Source: a virus. From it: 62,874 bases of DNA. Shown here piece after piece: positions 21,031 through 33,100 of the stretch. Where the stretch lies: the IMG/VR virus record IMGVR_UViG_3300009169_000024, positions 1-62,874 of that record; one strand, written 5' to 3'. The translations under genes were made by a program, and so were the position numbers. The first letter of the stretch is position 1. Every line of letters begins with the position of its first letter. The notes below the pieces were generated by a model. It saw nothing but the letters and a program-made list of their open reading frames with translations, ran no database searches and was not told the origin of the DNA.

Positions 21031-22064
21031 TGTCAAATCCGACTGACAGATTCGTCACCAACCGGATGTCCGATTCGACGGACCTGAGCGATGTTGATGA
21101 TGGTGTGAACGGGCTCGAATCGGCGATCCGCACCACCTTCCAACTTCCTGCGGACACAGCCGTCACGCCGATGTCTGTTGATGCGGACAGCCAGATCACA
21201 GTCAACAGCGGGCTCCGCATTGGGACTGGCCAGTTCGCCGCTTCCATCGTTCAGAGCATCCCAGAGTCAGGGCAAGTGAATGAGCTGGCCACCGTGGATG
21301 CCATCAGGAGCTACGTCTTGGCGCATGCTGGCGGGGGAGGCGGGGGCGGGTTTGAGTTCAGCGCCGGTCAAGAATACGGGTCGCTCTGGGTCAGCAGCAC
21401 TCTCGGGTTGGGAGTCGGCTTCCCGGCTTATTGGCAGATCGTATCTCGGGCTCCGAGTGGCGGAGAGTCAACCCTCTCAGTTGACACCGCGACCACTCCG
21501 ACATCCTTCACTTCGATCCCGTGGACGCATACGCTGCGTGAGCATCCATGGCTCACAGCGCACACAGCTTCGCGCCCGGTTCAGACGCAGCTTGCCCCCT
21601 CGATGTTCAGCTTTCCGTGCGTCGGGCTTTGGCACATCGAGCTTGTCATGGCGGTGCCAAACTTCAACGGCGTCGATTGGTATCCGCTGCAATGGATGGT
21701 AGACGCTGGACCGCCCAATCTCTACCTCCAGCCAGCCTGGACGGCGATGCTCGTGAAGCTCGGGAGCCCAGACGCGGTTCTCGACATTTGCGTGTCACCC
21801 CACCAGGGGTCAGTGCATCAGACGAGCCTTAGCATCCCGAACTGTGTGCTGCAGGCGGTCCAATCTCCGCCAGTCAACGGTGGGTACGCCAAAGCCCCAG
21901 TCGCGATGTTCGACCACAGCCTGCACCTGAACAGAACCTTCTACGTTGAGGATGTGGAGGATCTCTACGAGATCCAGGTCCAGCAGATGAGCGGCGGAAC
22001 AGTCACGCTCGAAAACGACCACCTCAGGATGGTTCTCCGTCACATCCCGACGAACGGTGGCTAG
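21030..22064 (+). CDS. Probable tail/fibre structural protein, 344 aa
   Basis: Residues 1-100 contain a fibre-like repeat region (SDSTDLSDVDDGVNGLESAI, TPMSVDADSQITVNSGL) ending in a seven-glycine hinge (AHAGGGGGGGFEF). The C-terminal 230 residues are beta-rich with no recognised domain. The gene starts at ATG overlapping the adaptor stop. A head fibre or tail-attached protein is most likely. Confidence 0.6.
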   Translation: MSNPTDRFVTNRMSDSTDLSDVDDGVNGLESAIRTTFQLPADTAVTPMSVDADSQITVNSGLRIGTGQFAASIVQSIPESGQVNELATVDAIRSYVLAHAGGGGGGGFEFSAGQEYGSLWVSSTLGLGVGFPAYWQIVSRAPSGGESTLSVDTATTPTSFTSIPWTHTLREHPWLTAHTASRPVQTQLAPSMFSFPCVGLWHIELVMAVPNFNGVDWYPLQWMVDAGPPNLYLQPAWTAMLVKLGSPDAVLDICVSPHQGSVHQTSLSIPNCVLQAVQSPPVNGGYAKAPVAMFDHSLHLNRTFYVEDVEDLYEIQVQQMSGGTVTLENDHLRMVLRHIPTNGG

Positions 22065-22066
22065 CC

Positions 22067-24238
22067 ATGGCAAGTAGCGCCAGGAAGTTCATCTACCCGA
22101 TCCCGACGAATGGGGTCATCCAGCATGAGCACCCTCGCCATGTCGGGCTCCAGGGGCTGGTGGATGGCGCGAACTGGCTGTACTCGGAGGGCGAGTTTCG
22201 GACTCGTGGCGGCGTTGGCGTCATCGGCATGGAGGGAGTGGCTGGAGTCAACCTGCTGACGGAGGCGCTATCCGACGCTGAGCTACAGGATGCAGAGGAC
22301 GCCTGGTCCGCCTACGCCGCACCGCACACGATCACCTGTACCCCGAGCTACCACTACTTCCACGACAAGGCGTTTCGCATCGACTGGCTCATCGGGACTG
22401 GCGGAGTCCAGACGCTCCACAACCAGATGCAGGTGTCCGGCAACACGACCTACACGTTCTCTTTCTGGTATCTCATTCCGGCACGCCTGAACGAGGATGA
22501 ATTCTATCTGCGCGAGTACGACGAGGACGATGTCCTAGTTACGTCTCACCTGATCTCCGGTCTTGTTGGCATGTTTGAGCCTCCGTACTTCACGGAATGG
22601 ATCAGGCCGAACATCACAGTCACAACAGACCCAACCACGAGGTTCCTCTGCCTCGACATCTACCACCGCTGGGACCAGGCATCGTCCTGCCAGATCATCG
22701 ACGGGATGATGCTCTCTGAGGGAGCCGTCCTCCTCGACTGGGAGATCGGCATCGGCACCATCCGAACGGTGACGTTCGGCAATCGCCCACTCGGGTTCTA
22801 CCAGCTCGACAAGTACAGCCAGAGCGGAGTTGACGCAAATGCCCTCTACATGGCCTCGGACCAGAGCTTTTTTGAGTTCGACCAGGGGCTGGGTTCGTTT
22901 TCCAACGTGGGGGATTGGCCAGCGCCTGGAGAGCCGGAGAACCTCGTAGTCTTCCGTGGATTTGACCTTGCCGGGGTGACGCAAGTCCTGGCCGTCAATG
23001 GGCAGGCTGGCTGTGGGCTCATGTACAAGACCCCCGGTGACAACTTCCAGAGGATGGAGACCTCCGAAACTGGCTATGGCTACCCGATACGAGCGAAGGC
23101 GATGGCTATTGCCGGGGATCGCGTCCTGCTCGGTAATGCGCAGATGTTCAACATAGGCGGCGGTGACGGTCTCCACTACTGGGACGGTGTCTACTACTCA
23201 CTCTCTGTCCTGGAGGGTGGCTTCTCTCACGCAGAAGCCTGGAGCGATGGCAGACTCATCCGCCTGGCTGATACCCCAGGCGAGATCGTGGCGATGCAGG
23301 AGATGGGAGCGCTGATGGTCGCCGTCTACAAGACGGACGCCATCTACGTGCTCTCAGTCCAGTCCGGCCTCTACCCGTTCCGCCCTGAGCTGCGCTCTGC
23401 TGGCATTTCCGGCCCGGCTTCTCCGAAGGCCGTGACGGCCCTCAACGACAACCTGCACGTCTACCTCGCCCGCAACGCCGGGCTGTACATCTTCGACGGC
23501 TCTGCCCCGCGCTCGCTCGGCAACCACATCCAGGATTACCTGCGCCAGAAGATCGACCTCAACAAGATCGAGCGCTCCTTTCTGTTCTTCGACAATCGGC
23601 GCGAAGAGCTGTGGGTCTTCTATCCAGCCGTGGGCGCATCCGGGGTGATCTTCAGAGCCATCATGGTCTCCATGAGCCGAGAGGGCTTCCCGATGTGGCC
23701 GATGGAGTGGGGCCGCAACTCCTTCGACTTCACGGCTGGCATCGCGGGGTTGGTTGAGCGAGACGTGACGCTGGGGCAGCTGGCCGGGAACACCCTCGGG
23801 GATATGGCTGGGATTACGCTCGGGTCATTCACGACGGCTGGGCCATACATCATCCTCGGCAACAGCGACGGCATGATCTACACCCTACAGACTCACGCGG
23901 CTGACCTTGGGGTAGGCTTCCGCGCCTTCTTCGAGACCGGGACCACCGACCTCGAAGAGCCAGCCAAGCTGAAGACGATCATCGAGGAGCAGCATCTCGT
24001 CAGCTCGCTCGCCTCTGATACCTGCACGGTGACAATCAAGTTCACAACCCATGGCAGTAAGGTTGGCCTGGATGTCGCTGGCGGCAAGAGTTTCCAAGCG
24101 GCGCTCAGCGAGGGGCCGTACACCACCGAGCACCGCGTCACCGGGCGCGAGTTCTCCCACCTCTTCGAGGTTCAAGCAACTGACAGGACAACCTACGCGG
24201 GCTCGATTGCGGCGTACCGGGTGCGCGGCGCGAGATAG
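22067..24238 (+). CDS. Propeller-type tail hub/stabilisation protein, 723 aa
   Basis: The ends of the protein (RKFIYPIPTNGVIQHEHPRH...; then HYWDGVYYSLSVLEGGFSHA, AMQEMGALMVAVYKTDAIYV, LNDNLHVYLARNAGLYIFDG) match the layout of P22 gp10-like tail accessory factors, a beta-propeller closing the tail. Between about 70 and 225 lies an apparent insert with NTTYTFSFWYLIPARLNEDE and TRFLCLDIYHRW, resembling a jelly-roll carbohydrate-binding module. The C-terminal domain (TGTTDLEEPAKLKTIIEEQH) is beta. RBS is weak (GGTGG), only two bases after the previous stop. Confidence 0.72.
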   Translation: MASSARKFIYPIPTNGVIQHEHPRHVGLQGLVDGANWLYSEGEFRTRGGVGVIGMEGVAGVNLLTEALSDAELQDAEDAWSAYAAPHTITCTPSYHYFHDKAFRIDWLIGTGGVQTLHNQMQVSGNTTYTFSFWYLIPARLNEDEFYLREYDEDDVLVTSHLISGLVGMFEPPYFTEWIRPNITVTTDPTTRFLCLDIYHRWDQASSCQIIDGMMLSEGAVLLDWEIGIGTIRTVTFGNRPLGFYQLDKYSQSGVDANALYMASDQSFFEFDQGLGSFSNVGDWPAPGEPENLVVFRGFDLAGVTQVLAVNGQAGCGLMYKTPGDNFQRMETSETGYGYPIRAKAMAIAGDRVLLGNAQMFNIGGGDGLHYWDGVYYSLSVLEGGFSHAEAWSDGRLIRLADTPGEIVAMQEMGALMVAVYKTDAIYVLSVQSGLYPFRPELRSAGISGPASPKAVTALNDNLHVYLARNAGLYIFDGSAPRSLGNHIQDYLRQKIDLNKIERSFLFFDNRREELWVFYPAVGASGVIFRAIMVSMSREGFPMWPMEWGRNSFDFTAGIAGLVERDVTLGQLAGNTLGDMAGITLGSFTTAGPYIILGNSDGMIYTLQTHAADLGVGFRAFFETGTTDLEEPAKLKTIIEEQHLVSSLASDTCTVTIKFTTHGSKVGLDVAGGKSFQAALSEGPYTTEHRVTGREFSHLFEVQATDRTTYAGSIAAYRVRGAR

Positions 24239-24246
24239 GAGGGCAG

Positions 24247-24615
24247 ATGGCAAAATCAGTAGACAACGACGTGCTGGACGGTGCGCTCAACATCGTGAAG
24301 AACAACTGCAACCTGATGACGGTCTGCAACGCGCAGCCGACCAGCAGGACGGAGGCGGTCACCACCTACGCGCTGGCCGATGTCGCCATGGACAGCGGCG
24401 ACTTCACCGTCGCGGACGGCGACTCCAGCGGGCGCAAGCTGACGGTCGCGGCGCAGACCGGAGTCGCGGTGGACGTGAGCGGGACCGCCACGCACGTCGC
24501 GCTGGTGGACGGCACGCGCCTGCTCTACGTGACGACTTGCACATCACAGGCTCTAACGAGCGGCAACACTGTCGATTTTCCGGCTTGGAAGATCGAAATC
24601 GCTGACCCGAGCTAA
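24247..24615 (+). CDS. Conserved phage tail-region protein, 122 aa
   Basis: NDVLDGALNIVKNNCNLMTV, CNAQPTSRTEAVTTYALADV, SGRKLTVAAQTGVAVDVSGT, THVALVDGTRLLYVTTC and AWKIEIADPS form a pattern I recognise from many phages, where it lies beside tail fibre genes. Function is not established; a small structural or assembly protein is likely. GGAGGGC site. Confidence 0.75.
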   Translation: MAKSVDNDVLDGALNIVKNNCNLMTVCNAQPTSRTEAVTTYALADVAMDSGDFTVADGDSSGRKLTVAAQTGVAVDVSGTATHVALVDGTRLLYVTTCTSQALTSGNTVDFPAWKIEIADPS

Positions 24616-24632
24616 CCGAGGAGGATACAGAG

Positions 24633-25022
24633 ATGGCTGATTTCACGAATGCGTTGGAAGAGCTGGTACTCGACTGGGCGTTCACGACCGGATCGCCCAC
24701 GCGCCCGACTGCGTGGTGGGTGTCGCTGTTCACGACCACGCCGACTGCCGACGACGGCACGGGCGGCACGGAGTGCAGCAACTCGGGCTACGCTCGCCAG
24801 AGTGTGAGCTGGACCCGCACGAGCCAGACGATGAATCCGACCGCGACCGTGACCTTCGGCCCCGCCACCGAGGCGTGGACCCAGGTGGTCGGCTTCGGAA
24901 TCCACAGCCTCGTCACTGGTGGCACGCTGTACGCCTTCGAGACGCTGACCACTCCCAGGACACTCGGCAACGGCGACTCGGCCCAGTTCGCGACGACTGA
25001 CCTGTCGATCACCATCGACTAG
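24633..25022 (+). CDS. Conserved short tail-fibre-type protein, 129 aa
   Basis: FTNALEELVLDWAFTTGSPT, AWWVSLFTTTPTADDGTGGT, GYARQSVSWTRTSQ, VTFGPATEAWTQVVGFGIHS and SAQFATTDLSITID match a widely distributed short beta-sandwich family near phage fibre genes. The left-arm genes at 4312 and 5172 share parts of this pattern. GAGGAGG site. Confidence 0.78.
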   Translation: MADFTNALEELVLDWAFTTGSPTRPTAWWVSLFTTTPTADDGTGGTECSNSGYARQSVSWTRTSQTMNPTATVTFGPATEAWTQVVGFGIHSLVTGGTLYAFETLTTPRTLGNGDSAQFATTDLSITID

Positions 25023-25030
25023 GCGGGGCC

Positions 25031-25246
25031 ATGGTCCCGCACCGTTGCCCGGTCTGTGACGGGTCTGGGCGCATTGTTGACCTGAGTCTGACCTCAGGTG
25101 GTGGCCCGTGCCATGCCTGCAGTGGGACCGGCATTGTCTGGGAGCCTGACGGTTACCAGACGTGCCGGTGTCCTCTGTGCCAGCCCAAGATCCAGCCCTC
25201 AGACATGCCCTGGCACACGACGACCTGGTCGCCGGATACCACGTAG
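25031..25246 (+). CDS. DnaJ-type zinc-knuckle protein, 71 aa
   Basis: Two CxxCxGxG knuckles (CPVCDGSGRIVDL and CHACSGTGIVWEP) and CRCPLCQPK form a DnaJ-like zinc domain without J domain. It could assist folding of the adjoining large fibre proteins, which is inference from position. The SD (GGCGGGG) is weak and the gene starts nine bases after the previous stop. Confidence 0.65.
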   Translation: MVPHRCPVCDGSGRIVDLSLTSGGGPCHACSGTGIVWEPDGYQTCRCPLCQPKIQPSDMPWHTTTWSPDTT

Positions 25247-25256
25247 GAGATGAATC

Positions 25257-27167
25257 ATGGCAACCCGCTTGAAAACAGTAGAGTTCTGGTTTCCTTCCGG
25301 CACGACCGCGAACGACAACACCGACACGGCCCTGACCCAGATCACGGTCTACCTGCCGGAGAACTCCAAGGTTTTCAAGTCGGTGGTGCTGGAGATTGTC
25401 GCTCACGACCGGAACACCACGCTGGGGGATCTGGTGCGTCGGCAGTGCTCGCTCCAGTTAGCGTCGGCTGGTTACTCGACGGTGAACAACACGAACACAC
25501 TCGGAGACGACGGCGCCCAGATCTATGTCCAGTTCAGCGGGGACTACACCTCGTATTTCACGACGAACTGGACAGGGACGTCGATGACGTGCGACGCCAG
25601 TGTGTTGATTGACGACGACACCACATCTGCACTCACGCCATCGTTCGTCAACATCTCGGCGCGGTTGCTCATCACCTACGAGTACGACGCGACGACGACG
25701 ACCCACATCAAGACCGTCCGCATTCCATTGGACTGCCCTGTCGGGGCGATGGGGACGAGTAAGCCGTCTGCCGTTGCGACCATCCCTGCTCTCGACACTG
25801 AGTTGCCAGAGTCGAGTAAGACCTTTCGTCAAACGACCCTCATCCTCCAAGGTAACGACGTCGGCGCATCCACTGACCTGACGTTCAATATGCAGATCGA
25901 CAGCAACACCGCCTACGCCAGCTACGCCTACGAGCACAACTCAAGCTATGGGGCCATGATCCGAATGAACGATACCCAGTCGTTCACCACGAACTCGACC
26001 CACAGCTTCTACGTCTGGTGCTCGTCGGCAGTCGGGAATCATATGCAGGCGTGGCTCGTCGTGACCTACGAGTTCGATTCGACTGCGGCCAGCGATGTGT
26101 TCGTCTCGACCATGCTGCCGCTGACTGACGGGAAGGATTTCGGTGGAACAACCTCGGGCGACTACAACAGGATGACCTCGGATTTGTGGATCGAGGAAGC
26201 CGCAACGATCACAACCAAACAGATCGCAGCCTACCTGTTCTGGGTAGAAGATTACCTCACGGCTGGACTCTACGCCAGAGTCGGGACCGGATCATTCGTA
26301 GCCTACACGGACGCTTCCGGTGCGGCATACAAGGGAACGAGAACCATGATGGTCCGCAACGACTCCGCGCACACCCTGGCGCGGGGCAAGAACACGATCA
26401 TCGTGGACACCTACGCCACTGACGCTTACCGAGTTGGTCCCGGGCTGCAGGGATTCGTTCTCGTCAACTACACCTGTGCAAAGCCGTCCGGTGGACACGG
26501 CTCCGAGAACCATACGATCCAGTGGGTGCTCAGGCCAACCGGAACCGCCGACAACGATGATGGGACCAACAAACGGTATGGTGTGTCCGCGACCGCCATC
26601 ACGATCCCCGAGACAAGCTACTTCATCAGCAACGTGGGGCTGGAGATAATTCGGACCTTATCGGCTCCAGGGTTCGGTATACCCTACGGATGCATGCCGA
26701 CCTCCGTTGAGAGGCTGGCCGGAGAGGGAGGGCACGACTGGGAGGTGCTGCATCATGGCCTGGGCTCATTCTCTGGTGGGCAGGGGATCTACTACGAATA
26801 CGGTTCTTGCCCGTTGGTATTCAAGCGATACCCGAGTGACCCAGAGTCGAGTCGCCTCGACATCGAAACGGCTCGGGTGTACCGAGTAGTGATGCAGTTT
26901 GCCACGTTCCCGTTCTGGCAGCTGTCCGCACTCCTCACCTACCACGCGATCACCTTCACCGTCTCCGGGACGATCAGCGGCTCGGACGCTGGAACCGTGA
27001 ACCTCGCCCTGAATCGGTACTCCGACAACGAGCCCCTGCTGACCACGTCGAGGTCTGGTGACGGGGCGTACTCGTTCACTTGGTACGACAACGTGGACTC
27101 TGTCTACGTCTCAGCCTACGAAGATGCCACGCACACAGGGAGATCTGCGAACGGAACGGCGAGCTGA
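25257..27167 (+). CDS. Large beta-repeat tail protein, 636 aa
   Basis: Built of four similar beta domains, each closing with a hydrophobic strand and tyrosine: ARLLITYEYD, AWLVVTYEFD, GFVLVNYTCA and ALLTYHAI. Each domain contains a TxxLPE-S-K-type edge strand (ITVYLPENSKVFKSVVLEIV; LDTELPESSKTFRQTTLIL). The last 75 residues (ITFTVSGTISGSDAGTVNLA...) look like a separate carboxypeptidase-regulatory-type sandwich. It is probably part of the tail fibre complex or a head fibre. RBS AGGAGATG. Confidence 0.65.
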   Translation: MATRLKTVEFWFPSGTTANDNTDTALTQITVYLPENSKVFKSVVLEIVAHDRNTTLGDLVRRQCSLQLASAGYSTVNNTNTLGDDGAQIYVQFSGDYTSYFTTNWTGTSMTCDASVLIDDDTTSALTPSFVNISARLLITYEYDATTTTHIKTVRIPLDCPVGAMGTSKPSAVATIPALDTELPESSKTFRQTTLILQGNDVGASTDLTFNMQIDSNTAYASYAYEHNSSYGAMIRMNDTQSFTTNSTHSFYVWCSSAVGNHMQAWLVVTYEFDSTAASDVFVSTMLPLTDGKDFGGTTSGDYNRMTSDLWIEEAATITTKQIAAYLFWVEDYLTAGLYARVGTGSFVAYTDASGAAYKGTRTMMVRNDSAHTLARGKNTIIVDTYATDAYRVGPGLQGFVLVNYTCAKPSGGHGSENHTIQWVLRPTGTADNDDGTNKRYGVSATAITIPETSYFISNVGLEIIRTLSAPGFGIPYGCMPTSVERLAGEGGHDWEVLHHGLGSFSGGQGIYYEYGSCPLVFKRYPSDPESSRLDIETARVYRVVMQFATFPFWQLSALLTYHAITFTVSGTISGSDAGTVNLALNRYSDNEPLLTTSRSGDGAYSFTWYDNVDSVYVSAYEDATHTGRSANGTAS

Positions 27168-27180
27168 AGTGAGGTAGCGA

Positions 27181-30100
27181 GTGGCGGCACCGTCCTACAT
27201 TGGCAACGGCGGCATCGCCGCATCCGATAACTCGGCAACTGTAGCTGTCCCTTACCCGTCGCTTCAAGCCAATGACATCCTGATCCTCCAACTGCTGTCC
27301 GCTGGCAGCGGCAGTGACACGCACCAGACTCCTTCCGGATTTACTGAGATCCTCGCCCAAACAAATCAAAGCACGAACATGGACGTGTCGTTCTGGTGGA
27401 AGCGTGCGGTTGGCACAGAATCCGGCAACCTGACCTGCACCCGTAGCCTGTCCAATGACGCTTTCTTCGGCATCATGTCGTGCTGGCGCGGGGCGGTCAC
27501 GAGCGGAACACCGTTCAACGCTGCCGCCTCAATCGTGACCGGTCGCAGTGCCTCCGCGTCGTCGTCCGCGATCACGCCAAGCTACGACTACTCCCGCATC
27601 ATCTGCCTCCTAAGCGTTGAGGACAACCTCGGGAACGGCACGTTTGCCGGCGGCAACTACGCTGAGAACTTCGACCTCTCTACCAGTACTGGCGACGATG
27701 CCGAGTTTAGCGCGTGCTCGTTCGCCCAAACGACCGCTGCTGAAGAAGCGGCCAGGACCTCGACAATTGGCGGCACAGACTCATGGGCCACCTGCACGCT
27801 GGCGCTGTGGAGTGGAACTGGCACAACGCAATCTCTCGCTGGGTCCATAGGAGCAACCGCTTCCGTCACTGGGGATCTCAAGGTCAAGCGCAAGCTCGCC
27901 GGAACAATCGGGGGAACTTCCGCGCTCAGTGGCAACCTCAAAGGCTACTGGCCACGGCTCGGGGACTGGCGTTGGTATGCAGACTCGACCTCCCCCGACA
28001 CGCCGCTCGCCGACGAGAACGCCCTCTACACGACGACCTCTCTTTCTACAATCCTTCGCCTTCGGACGGAGATCGTCATCGAGGGCGGGAAGGGGACATC
28101 CACCCCTGGGACCATCATCATTGAGTATTCCACCAATCTAACCAATTGGTATGAACTCGGATCAACTGCCCATTGGGACTGGGCTGATGGAGCAAATGAC
28201 GATCAAGAGAAAATGGATGGCTATCTCGTAGCCGACAGCGGCAGTAGGTTCGGCTATTTTCACGAGAGCAAGGTTGAGTACACCGACTACCCGAGCGATG
28301 GGGCTGTCACCGAAGAAGACTTTGCTATCGCCCCGACCTCAAACGTCACCACCAACACGACCTACTACTTCCGCATCACCGGCTACTTTGGGGCAACCCC
28401 GGTTCCCAAGGCGACCTACGGGGCCGGGACGTACCCGCAGGCGAAGGTAACTCTGGGGACGACCTACAGCCTGGCTGGGAGCATTGCGGCAAAGGCTGCG
28501 GTAGCTGGGGATCTCTTTGCTGACCACGTTGAGTTTGCCGTCGATCTGACATCTCCTGGATCTACGTTCTCCATCAGTCTCGGCGTAGCAACGTGGAGTC
28601 TCGCCGGGAGCATCGCAGCTCAGGCGGCCCTCTCTGGGGACGTGAAGGTAACGAGGAAACTCGCGGGTTCCATCGCCGCGCAGTCCACCCTCTCGGCTGA
28701 CGCATGGATTCTGCCGCCGCTCCCGTCTGGAATGGTGGCTTGGTTTGATGCGAGTAACTCTGCCAACACGGTAGATGGATCATCCGTGGCATCGTGGCCC
28801 GACCGCTCGGGTAGTGGGAACAATGCGACACAAGCCACTGAATCGAAGCAGCCAACTTTCAGGACTGGCGTCGTCAACGGCAGGCCAGTTATTCGCTTTG
28901 ATGGTGGCGACAGGCTTCAGACCGCCGCTTTTAGTTCCGCGCTTGCCCAGCCAAATACGGTTTTCTTCGTCGCCATGGATACTGGCGAGCAAATTTCTGA
29001 GTACATCACCGACGGGCTGACCACTGATGCCCGTCACGCAATCCTTCTCGGCGGCACGGGAACTAGGACCATATACGCCTACGCTGGGTCATTGCCATCG
29101 CCCGGCGAATGGGGATCTATCGCGTCGTTTCATATTCTCTCCGTGGTATTTGCCACAACGTCATCCGACATTAGACGCGATGGAAATTACATAGCAGAGG
29201 CTCAGTCAGTCGGGACAAATGCCCTCGACGGTTTGACGGTCGGCGCTAGGTTCAGTGATGAGGAGTGGTTCAGCGGAGACATTGCCGAGATCATAGTGTT
29301 CGACAGCGAGTTGTCGCTCGCCAACATCATGGTGGTCGAGGAGTACCTCTCGTCCAAGTACGGGATAGGACTCACCCACGAAATGGCCGGGGCAGTCGCC
29401 GCCCAGTCCGCCCTTGCTGGCGACCTCACCGTCATCGAAGGTAGCACGACCTGGGATCTCGCTGGGAGTGTTGCGGCACAGGTGGCGCTCGCTGGCAACG
29501 CAAAGGTAACGAGGAAACTCGCAGGTAGCATCGCCGCAGCGTCAACCGTTACCGGCAATCTGGAACTCACTGAGGCTCTCTGGAGTCTGCAGGGCGCAGC
29601 CGCTGCTCAGTCCACGGTCAGTGGGGATGCCAAGGTCACGAGGAAACTCGCGGGGGCAATCGCTGCCCAGTCTGCTCTCTCCGGCAACCTCCAGAAGACT
29701 GAAGCGCTCTGGAGTCTAGCCGGTGCGATAGCTGCTCAGTCAGCCCTGGCTGGCAACCTGGAGGTACAGCACAAGACCTGGGATCTCGCTGGCGCAATTG
29801 CCGCCGCATCTGCGCTGACTGGCGATCTCGTCAGCACCGAACCCTGGCAGAACATCGTCCTCTATACACCAGGGTCCGCCTTCAACATTCTTCTCAGCGA
29901 AGGGGCGTTCACCCTTTCCGGTCACATCTCAGCGACCAGCGCACTCGTCGGGGATCTCGAAGTTGAGCACACGCCCATCACCTTCGACCTGGCTGGCACC
30001 ATAGGGGCACAGTCTGCAGTCGCCGGGAATCTACGAATCCCGATGACGTACTACGTCGCGATGGGAGGGACCGCCGCCAATAAGGAGGCAGCAACTGGGC

Positions 30101-33100
30101 CAGAGACTGATCTCTCAAAGTGCATGTCGAACTACTACAACAACGACACGGCGGCCTACGATCCTGGCGATACCGTGTTCGTCACCGGATACGGAGGGAC
30201 CATCGACTACCTCTCCTTCAGGGGAGGGTCATCAAGCGGTCGCGTCAACTACGTCGGGAGTACGAACTATCCAGCCATTGTAGACGGCGCACGAGTCACA
30301 ACCGGTTGGACAAACTACTCAGGGAACATCTGGCAAAAGACCGGGATCACTTGGCATCCTCAGCAGCTATGGATAAATGGGACCTATGGCGACCGGAAGA
30401 CCAGCATCGGGAATTGCGTAAACGAGTTCGATTGGTTCTACGACGAAGCTGCCGATACGATCTACCTCTATGCGGCGAGCGATCCAGACACGCTCTACAC
30501 CAACCCCGGCGTTGAAGTGCCGGAACAGTACGCACCGGCTGGTCCCGGAAGTTACGTCAACGTTGACAACATCACTATTAGGCGCGGCTGTCAGAATGGT
30601 TGCTTCGGATGGAATGTTTCGCACGTCAAATTCACAAACTGCACGTTTGAGTGGTCCTGGTGGAACGGTCTTGGCATACAAGGAGATGCCAGCACCATCA
30701 CTTACGACATCGTCGTTGAGGACTGCGTCGCTCGCTTCAACGGTAACCAGGGGTTATCGTTCCCGTCAATTCAGAAGCAGGTTGGGATCGTCATCCGACG
30801 CTGCAAGGCATATCAGAACGGGACTTTCCAGTTTGCAGATCCACGCTGGGGCGACGACATGCTCTACAGCGGTGGGATCAAGATTTGGAACTATGCCGAG
30901 GACTGCATCATTGAGGATTGCGAGGTCTACAGCAACGGTCCTTCCACGCTCGGGTCGAATTCTCTCTGGTTCGGACAGGGCATCTGGTTAGATGGGGCAA
31001 TCTCGTCCGCAGGCCACGAGAACATCGTGCGTCACAACAGGGTCTATGACAACCACGGGGTCGCGCTGTACTGCGAGCTGACGACCTACTCAATCTGGCA
31101 CAACAACGTCTGCTACGACAACGCCAAGGAGCCGGACACCGGCAACTGGTGCAATGCCTCCATCCGGTGCGATGCCAGAGAGAGCATGCAGTCGAGCCAC
31201 AACAAGTTCTACAACAACACCCTCGTCGGCGGGCAGCACGGCATCGCGACGATGGTGACAGACACGACCGGCGAGGTGAGCTACAACGAATTCAAGAACA
31301 ACATTATCATCGGGACAAACAGCGCAAAGATCAAGGCGACCAACGGTGGCGACAACATCACCTACGGCCACGACAATGTCTACAGCCACAACTGCCTCGG
31401 AGCAGAGGCCACCGGGTTCGTCATCTGGACGACGGCCAAAGACACCTACGACGCCTGGGAGACGGCCTACGGCGGTACAACCAACAGCATCGAAGCTGAC
31501 CCGGTCTTCGAGGATGACGCGAATGACAAATACTGGCTCGCCCCATCCTCCCCCTGCAAGAACGCCGGTCTTGATCTTGGTGACGCCTTTGAGGATGGTC
31601 TCCACTACCCGTCCACCTGGCCCGATGGGGTTGTCACACTAGACCAGGATAGTTACGGCTCCGCCTGGGAGGTCGGAGCATACGTCTACGTTGGGCAGCT
31701 AGCTGGAGCCATCGCCGCTCAATCCGCCCTGACGGGCAACCTGGAGATCAGCGAAGACCTCGTCCTCCAGGGTCAGATCGCTGCGCAGTCGAGCTTGACT
31801 GGTGCCATCAAGCTCACTCAGAAGCTCGCTGGCACCATCGCGGCGCAGAGCAGCCTGGTAGGTGAGGCGAAGATTACGCGGCAACTGGCGGGTTCAGTTG
31901 CGGCGCAATCGTCGCTGACCGGCACGCTCAAGCTGCAGCAGAAACTGGCCGGTGCGGTTGCTGCGCAGTCGGCTCTGGCGGGCGACCTCGGCATCACGGA
32001 AGGAGTCTGGAATCTTGCCGGGACGGTCTCTTCCCTCTCCTCACTCAGTGGCGCACTGAAGCTCCAGCAGCGACTACAAGGGGCCGTCTCGGCATTCTCT
32101 TCCCTCGTCGGCAATCTCCAGGTTCAGCACGCCACATGGGATCTGAATGGTGAAATCTACGCCAGGACGGCTGGGATCGAGGGCGATCTCCGAGTCATCC
32201 GCAAGCTGGTTGGCGCAGAAATCTTCGAGAAGTTCGACGCGATAGCGACTCTCCAGATCGTCCATGCCGTCTGGAATCTTCAGGGGTTGATCTTTGAAGA
32301 TGTGGTGCTGGTAAAGGGCGGCCTGCTTGTCAAGCGGAAGCTGACTGGTGCCATCGCCGCTCAGAGTGCGCTGACCGGCAACCTCCAGTCCACAGAGGCA
32401 GCCTGGAGCCTGGCCGGGTCCGTCGCTGCGCAGGTCACGCTTACCGGCAACCTGGTCAACCTGAGCGACATCCCGAAGCTCCTCCACCCGCACAATAGCT
32501 GGATCAACGTCTACAGCGAGCCGGTCACGCTGACCGAGATCCCTGTCCTGGTCGTCTCGAACGGGCTCCACTACCACTACGCGAGCAGCGTCTACGTCCA
32601 CCAGCAGCTGGTCGTCAGCGATGCTAGTCACTCGCATACGATCCAGAATGTCACGTTTGCCCTCGCTGAAGACGCGCTCGCCATCCTGAGTTCTGCTCAC
32701 GCTCTCACCAGCGAGGAGGTTGACCTCCTCAACTCGCTGCTGATCGCGAACGCCCGCCACTACCACTCGGTGATGAACGTCAACATCCCCTATGGCCCGA
32801 CAGCCAAGGAGGGGATGGGGCTCGTGGATGCTCTCTTCGCGCTCAACGCGACGATGAAGCTCCCGCCGTATCCGATGCACCAGAACGAGCTGCTCAAGTT
32901 CTGCCAGCAGCTCTACTGGCAGCTGCAGACCAACTACATCCCGCAGACCGACCGCATCGAGAACATGACGATGGTCGGCCTTGATGAGCAGCGCCCTGAC
33001 CCGGTTGGCCTCCGGCAGATGTTCTTCGCCACCGACACTGCTACGCTCTACATCGACGTGAAGACAAGCGAAGACAAGGCAGAGTGGTTCTCCATCGCGG

